Shown here piece by piece: positions 22,735 through 27,253 of a stretch of 27,253 bases of DNA; the first letter of the stretch is position 1, and every line of letters starts with the position of its first letter. This stretch comes from Mesotaenium endlicherianum. Lineage: Eukaryota; Streptophyta; Zygnematophyceae; Zygnematales; Mesotaeniaceae. Under the pieces are notes generated by a model, which saw nothing but the letters and a program-made list of their open reading frames with translations, did no database searches and had not been told where the DNA came from. Both the position numbers and the translations under genes were made by a program. The DNA lies in the NCBI GenBank assembly GCA_009602735.1, contig WELA01005155.1, forward strand, positions 120,667-147,919. The letters run 5' to 3'.

Positions 22735-22750
22735 GGCCGAATATTCGGCC
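22735..22750. repeat. Perfect 16-bp palindrome GGCCGAATATTCGGCC
   Basis: Self-complementary over all 16 bases and bordered on both sides by T-runs. It could be a dimer-binding site or the core of a larger inverted element. Confidence 0.95.
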
Positions 22751-23299
22751 TTTTTGCACGCTTGGGCATTTGTCGTTAACTTCCTTTTTTGCACGCTTTA
22801 GATTTTTGTTTGCACGCGTGGTCGATTGCTTCGATCAGCGTGTGCGAGGAGCCGGGAGATTTGCTACGAGGTAGAATACGGCAAAGCCCGGTCAACGAGC
22901 GGTCATTTCGTACGTCAGAGGGAGCTCGACCAATTTCGCCAATTTCGCCACTCTGGCCAAGCTGAAAAACGTAAGAGTGCGAAACCCGGCTCCCTAATAA
23001 ATGTTGGCATTTTGGTGCCCCTGTGCTGTGCCGGCAGTTGGCACAGAAAGTGGTCACCTAAAAATTCAGCTCCAGTGAACTTTGAAGGTATATATGTAGC
23101 CTGTAGGGACAACTGCAAAGCTTCCCGTTTGGACTTCAATCGCAAATATATCTGATGGCGATGGTAAGTTACGGTCCAATTTTCAACCAGTTTTCAACCC
23201 ACCAATGTGAAAGTTATCGACTACCCTGAAGCTCCGCTCCAGGGGGTGGCTGGCAACGCATCCTGACGTGACTTTTCAAACAGCCTTCGCACGTTGCAG

Positions 23300-23593
23300 T
23301 CAAGCATATGCTGTTTCCAAAAGTTTCCAAACCTGCTCCAAAATCAACTTCATGCCGTTGAGGAACTCGAGGACTTCAAAGATCAATCTTCCGAACCTCC
23401 AAGAGTTGCTATCATCCTCGAGAGCTAGGTGATTGAGAGGGCAGAGCTTCTGCATGCAGACCCGGGAATGCATGGAGCTCGTGTCTGAGTTCTGAAACTC
23501 GACTTTCTCGATGCTCAGTGGCCCGGACAATTTATCAATGAGTGGATAAGGGACGAATAACAATGCCAACACCTCCCAGATCGCCTGCTGCAT
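23300..23593 (-). CDS. Hypothetical open frame, 97 codons, unrecognised
   Basis: It starts at ATG 23593 and lies in sequence of balanced composition, with a normal-looking amino-acid mix (hydrophobic N-terminus IWEVLALLFVPYPLI, then a Cys- and Leu-containing middle). No family is recognised and no splice context is obvious. It could be a chance frame or a fragment of a mobile-element protein. Confidence 0.2.
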   Translation of the reverse strand: MQQAIWEVLALLFVPYPLIDKLSGPLSIEKVEFQNSDTSSMHSRVCMQKLCPLNHLALEDDSNSWRFGRLIFEVLEFLNGMKLILEQVWKLLETAYA

Positions 23594-23789
23594 TGTGAGA
23601 ATCCTCACTGCCGCTAGTGCCTACTGTTTATGATTGGCCTTGACTATTGCTGCCGATGACTGGCTCTCGAGATAGTGTTATGCACCCTTTCGTTCGTACT
23701 TCGTCATATTGTATTTAAATGCGCCTCGTTGTGCAGTGACGCGACTCGATTTAATCGGTGCATGCAGAGAAAGCAAACCAGAATTTTTA

Positions 23790-23864
23790 TAGCCGAGATC
23801 TTTATAGCCAGGCCTCCTCACGGGCGATTGGGGTTCGATCCCCGTAGTGCTCTGAGTAGGAGGC
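23790..23864 (+). other. tRNA-like element (A-box/B-box), possible SINE or tRNA relic
   Basis: GGTTCGATCCC at 23832-23842 matches the RNA polymerase III B-box/T-loop consensus. TAGCCGAGATC at 23790-23800 resembles an A-box/D-arm at tRNA-like spacing. The cloverleaf is poor: the T-stem pairs only about three bases. A 7-bp inverted repeat, GCCTCCT/AGGAGGC, lies at 23812-23818 and 23858-23864. It ends about 90 bp before the translocator ATG. Confidence 0.35.
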
Positions 23865-23954
23865 TAAGCGCGTGCTTCTGAGGAGAAGAGGTTTTGGTGC
23901 TGTAGCCTGGAGGCACTCTCCCTGCTGGATATATCGTTTTAGCTTTCTCATACC

Positions 23955-26900
23955 ATGGCCAAGGGAACTGGTGGCAGGGTCTCTGGATCCGGGGGATCCC
24001 AAGGCAGCAGTTCATTAGTGAGGAAAATAGCCGTCAGTTACTCCTACGTGGCACTATGGATCGGGCTCTCATTCTCGGTCATCATCTACAACAAGTACAT
24101 CCTGGACAAGAAGATGTACAACTGGGGATATCCGATCAGGTAAATCTCCCCTGCACATGCTTACAAAGTGCTCTCCTCTCTCCCTCTCTCTCACTCCCTC
24201 TCACTCTCTCCTCCATCCCCCTGTTGTCTTTGCATCTATTAATTCCTGCCTATCCGCCCCGAAATCTCTTGCTCTGCTTTCTCGGCTTATAGTAGACAAC
24301 GTGTTTGTCCTGCTAAAAACTTCATTTTCCTGTTTCACTCCCTAATCTTGCTGAGAAGCAGCCAATTAATTGGCCATGCATCAGGACGCATGTCCTGACT
24401 GAGTCTCAATTCTCGAGGGTGGCCTTCCCTTGTCGGAATTTCAAAGTAGGGTCACATTTTGAGCATTTTAAAGCTTGCAAGTGTCAGCTCAGGAAACTTC
24501 CTGCACACAGGGAATTAGCATCCCCCAGCTTGCCCCCCTCTTCTCTCTCCTTCCCCTTGTGTGTGGATTGGGTCACGCATGAACAGAAACTCAGCCCGGC
24601 GAGTCTCCCGTGCTTGTGCGTATCCAAGCCACACATCCCCCCCCCTCCCAACACACACTTCGTGCTGTGAGAGAGAGGGAGAGAGAGAGTCACTTGTGAA
24701 CACACAGGAACTCGATCCACGCCACGAGACTCTCCCGCGCACTTGCAAAATTCCTCCTCATGTTGGCAAGATCGGCAGGATCGGCAAGATTGGCAAGAGG
24801 AGCTGCTGTGGTAGAGCCCTGGGGTTGTCGCAGCGGCCTAACATAACCGAACCTGATCGCATCTTTCAAGGCTTTCATCCTCGGGGCATCGTCATCTCTG
24901 TTTCTCGCCCGTGGTGCCATGCCTGGTCACCTCCTGCCCCCTGCCACCTGCCACGCTGCTGCTTTGTGTTTTCCCATCTTAGACAGCTGGCTGGCTGTCT
25001 GCTCGGTAGCGGCACCTTAGCCCCCCTGCTGCAGCTACTGCTGCTGCTGCTGCTGCTCCTGCTGCTGCGTCCGCTGCTGCAGCTGCTTGCCCTGCTTCGC
25101 GTCTCCCAGCCCCTGGACAGCTGGCTTTTCGTTAGGAAGTAGTAGCACCCCAGCCCTCCTGCAGCTGCAGCTTGCGCTGATACGAGTTTCCCGTCCTCTA
25201 GACTGCTGTCCACGAGGATTGAGTGCCCCAGGGCCCCCCGTGCAGCGGCAGCTGCTGCAGCTGCTGCTTCGTGTGTCGTTGCCCATCCTCCAGACTGCTC
25301 TTCTTTGCAGAAGAAGTAGCAGTACCCAGTCCATCTGCAGCTCTGCAACTGAAGTGGTACCCCAGCCCCTCTGCAGCCGCAGCTGCGGCTGCGACAGCTG
25401 CTGCTTGCTTACTCCCACAAGTTGCTTGCTGCTGCTGGCTGCTTGCTGCTTGGGTCTTCATCTAAGTGCTTGTCCCCGTGTGTCACAGTGTGAGAGAAGG
25501 GTGGAGGGGAGAGGGAGGGAGGGAGGGAGGAGGTGAGGGTGGTGTGGGGGGAGGGAAGGGGGTGCCCCACGGGGGATGAGGGGAGCAGAGAGATAGAGGG
25601 AAAGACAGATAGAGAAGCTTCGTGCATATCTTTCTGAAGAAATTACAAAAAGAAGAAAGAGAATGGCAAGAGCAATGGCGAGGCTGACCCTGTGTGTGTC
25701 TGCGTGTGTGTGTGTGTGTCTGTCGGCTTGCACGCTTGCCGGCAGCACCCTATAGGCTGAGGCCGACAAGGTCTTGTGGCTGACGTTTGGGGCCACACTG
25801 TGCTTCCCTGAGTCAGTCACTGGCACGCCCGTAGAGTATCCTAGACCGGACACTTGTCAGCACGTGCTGAAGCGCAGCCCCTCCACGTTGTTTGTAATAC
25901 TTGGCTCTGCAAGGGAGGGGGCTTGGTAGAGCACTCCAAAAGAGAGAGAGAAAGAGTACTTGCAGAGAGAGGGATTGTATGCGTAGGGAAAGCTCGTTGA
26001 GGGGGCCCCGCTGGTTCGCTGCGCATTCTTTGACGTCTCTGCATTTCTTGGTGGGTGGAATTGCCGTGTGCAAGGCAAGGAGGGGTCAAAAAGGAAGAAA
26101 GGGAAGGCTGCAAAGAAACAAGGAAGCATCACCAAAACGCGAGGGAGGAGTTTGGCAATCGGTTGTGCTGCGCTTAGTAGGTTGCATTGCCGTCTGAACG
26201 AGCGCGGGGCAAGGAGAGGTTGAGAGGGAGTGGTCGGGAAGTCAGCCAGGGGTGAGGAGGACGGTGAACAAAAGAATAGAAGAAACATAGCAAACTGCGA
26301 GGGGAGAGTCTGACTGACGCGTATACTCCACTTGAGAGAGCTCTGGGCAATTGTACTCGACCCCCCCACCCGCGATAGCGCGTCATCGTGAGCGGCTTTG
26401 GGGACGTTCTAGTCCTGGGCATACGATGCTGTGTCATGTATATCCCCATCGTGTGCTCTGCCACATGTCGGCTGTACGCTGTGACACGTGTGCAGATCGT
26501 ATCGCAACAGGATTTCATGATCATGTATTATGCTGTGCATTACATTTTGAATATGCATACACACACGGAAGCGCAAGCACGTAGTGTCACACCTCCCCGG
26601 CGATGGCTGAGGCCTCGCAGGCTCGCGCGCGCGCCAGGCTGACTTTCGCACCGCCGCATGCGGAGGCTCTTCTGCGCATCGAGACTCTCCCCTCCACGCA
26701 CGCGCGCATGGAGGGGACACGCAGCGGTCAATGCAGCTCACTTGCTCCTCCTCCACCACCACCTCCTCCTCTCCCTCCTTCTCTGACCCACCCGTGCTGC
26801 TGTTTTCTGCTTCGCCCTGTTCTCCTGGTGGCTCGTTTTGTGCTCCCCTTCTTCGCAATTTTTATCTCTGCCCTTCATTCCTCTCTCCCTCCTTCCCTCC

Positions 26901-27222
26901 TCCCCCCCCTTCCCCCCCTCCCCTCCGCTCCCACTCCATCTTTCCCCCACCGTGCTCCATCCGCCTCCTGCGCCGCCCCCGCCTTCTTGCCCTCGCGCGC
27001 CGCCTGCCCGCCCTGCGCGCCGCCCGCAGCCTGACGATGATCCACATGGCGTTCTGTTCAACGCTGGCGGTGCTGCTGGTGCGCGTGCTGCGCTGGGTGG
27101 AGCCCATCAGCATGTCGCCTGAGATGTACCTCACCTCCGTGGTGCCCATTGGCGCACTCTACTCGCTCTCCCTCTGGTTCTCCAACTCCGCCTACATGTA
27201 CCTCTCCGTCTCCTTCATCCAG
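23955..27222 (+). CDS. Plant KT-type sugar-phosphate / nucleotide-sugar translocator, exons 1-2 (continues past right edge)
   Basis: Exon 1 is 23955-24139 (ATG in CCATGG context; donor AG/GTAAAT) and exon 2 is 27030-27222 (acceptor CCGCAG; donor CAG/GTCAGC). The junction is in phase and rebuilds a Ser codon. Exon 1 has a Gly/Ser-rich cytosolic start and a first membrane segment, [20 protein letters not shown], then NWGYPI. Exon 2 continues [20 protein letters not shown], a VEP.SM loop, [20 protein letters not shown] and YLSVSFIQ. These are signature blocks of the plant triose-phosphate-translocator-like family (drug/metabolite transporter superfamily) in the subgroup ending VSFIQ. Members usually have about 10 membrane helices and 340-410 residues and sit in Golgi, ER or plastid envelopes; the substrate cannot be told from this part. 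Only about 126 residues are visible. The 2890-bp intron is repeat-rich. Confidence 0.92.
24765..24800. repeat. 9-bp tandem repeat GGCAAGATC, 4 copies
   Basis: Units GGCAAGATC, GGCAGGATC, GGCAAGATT and GGCAAGAGG. The opposite strand of 22930-22947 carries a similar 9-mer (CGAAATTGG) in two copies. Confidence 0.85.
24978..25470. repeat. CTG/CAG-rich degenerate tandem repeat, unit about 85-95 bp
   Basis: Units open with a word like CTGGACAGCTGGCT, TCTAGACTGCTGTCC or TCCAGACTGCTCTTC (near 25113, 25197 and 25289; an earlier relative near 24982), continue with AGAAGTAGCAG/GGAAGTAGTAGCA, then CCCCAGCCC, and end in CTGCAGCTGC runs. A pure CTG run lies at 25038-25060. Confidence 0.7.
25691..25722. 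repeat. TG dinucleotide microsatellite
   Basis: TGTGTGTGTC TGCG followed by an uninterrupted TG run, inside the translocator intron. Confidence 0.9.
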
Positions 27223-27253
27223 GTCAGCCTCCCCCCCCTGCCCCCCCCTCCCC

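Larger units (their letters stand above)
22222..23954. other. Intergenic region between CcmA copy B and the translocator gene
   Basis: No recognised gene. It likely contains both divergent promoters. Noted inside: T-rich GCAC repeats and a palindrome (22690-22815), a 9-bp direct repeat CCAATTTCG at 22930-22947, an unassigned minus-strand frame at 23300-23593 and a tRNA-like element at 23790-23864. Confidence 0.5.
24140..27029 (+). other. Large repeat-rich first intron of the translocator gene
   Basis: The GTAAAT donor and the CCGCAG acceptor are both clear. Inside are a CT-rich tract (24170-24215), a 9-bp tandem repeat (24765-24800), CTG-rich degenerate tandem units (24978-25470), a GGGA-rich tract (25490-25610), a TG repeat (25691-25722) and a 300-bp pyrimidine-rich run before the acceptor. 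No second gene is supported within it. Confidence 0.85.

Noticed and set aside
24875..25418. Ser/Ala/Gln-rich minus-strand frames of 127-157 codons
   Set aside because: By-product of the CTG-rich tandem repeat inside an intron; kept only as a repeat finding.
26409..27149. Arg/Gly-rich minus-strand frames
   Set aside because: Opposite strand of the pyrimidine tract and of translocator exon 2.

Overview
This window looks like nuclear DNA of a green-lineage (Viridiplantae) eukaryote, most likely a streptophyte alga or an early-diverging plant. It is gene-sparse, with short exons bounded by spliceosomal GT...AG (and some GC...AG) introns, long low-complexity tracts and two assembly-gap marks (14 N at 14836-14849, one n at 19780). 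The genes point the same way: a nuclear, intron-split CcmA ATPase of the mitochondrial cytochrome c maturation pathway, a PLATZ-type zinc-binding protein, a plant-type NTF2-like/DUF2358 protein and a plant KT-type sugar-phosphate/nucleotide-sugar translocator. The organism assignment is inference from gene content; no species is claimed.

Layout. 1077-4113 (minus): exons 1-4 of a CcmA/ABCI1 gene copy ('copy A') inside a duplicated block of about 3.5 kb (about 825-4335). 5972-7459 (plus): one long exon of an F-box/leucine-rich-repeat protein. 7460-12490: mostly non-coding, with CAG-rich and minisatellite sequence and two possible minus-strand micro-exons. 12498-12791 (minus): a PLATZ-like exon. 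About 13124-16468 (plus): a multi-exon NTF2-like/DUF2358 gene, divergent from the PLATZ gene. 18171-21980 (minus): the second CcmA gene ('copy B'), with six exons and every ABC ATPase motif; 19161 to about 22220 is the partner of the copy A block. 22222-23954: intergenic, with a 16-bp palindrome, repeated T-rich motifs and a tRNA-like element. 23955-27222 (plus, running off the right edge): the first two exons of a sugar-phosphate/nucleotide-sugar translocator, split by a 2.9-kb intron that holds a CTG-rich tandem repeat.

The genes do not form a pathway; this is an ordinary eukaryotic neighbourhood. The most informative features are the recent partial duplication of CcmA, the unusual splice junctions of the NTF2-like gene, and the sense-strand pyrimidine tracts in the introns. 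I found no convincing new biological system. The very long low-complexity open frames, on either strand, are best read as by-products of purine/pyrimidine-biased DNA.
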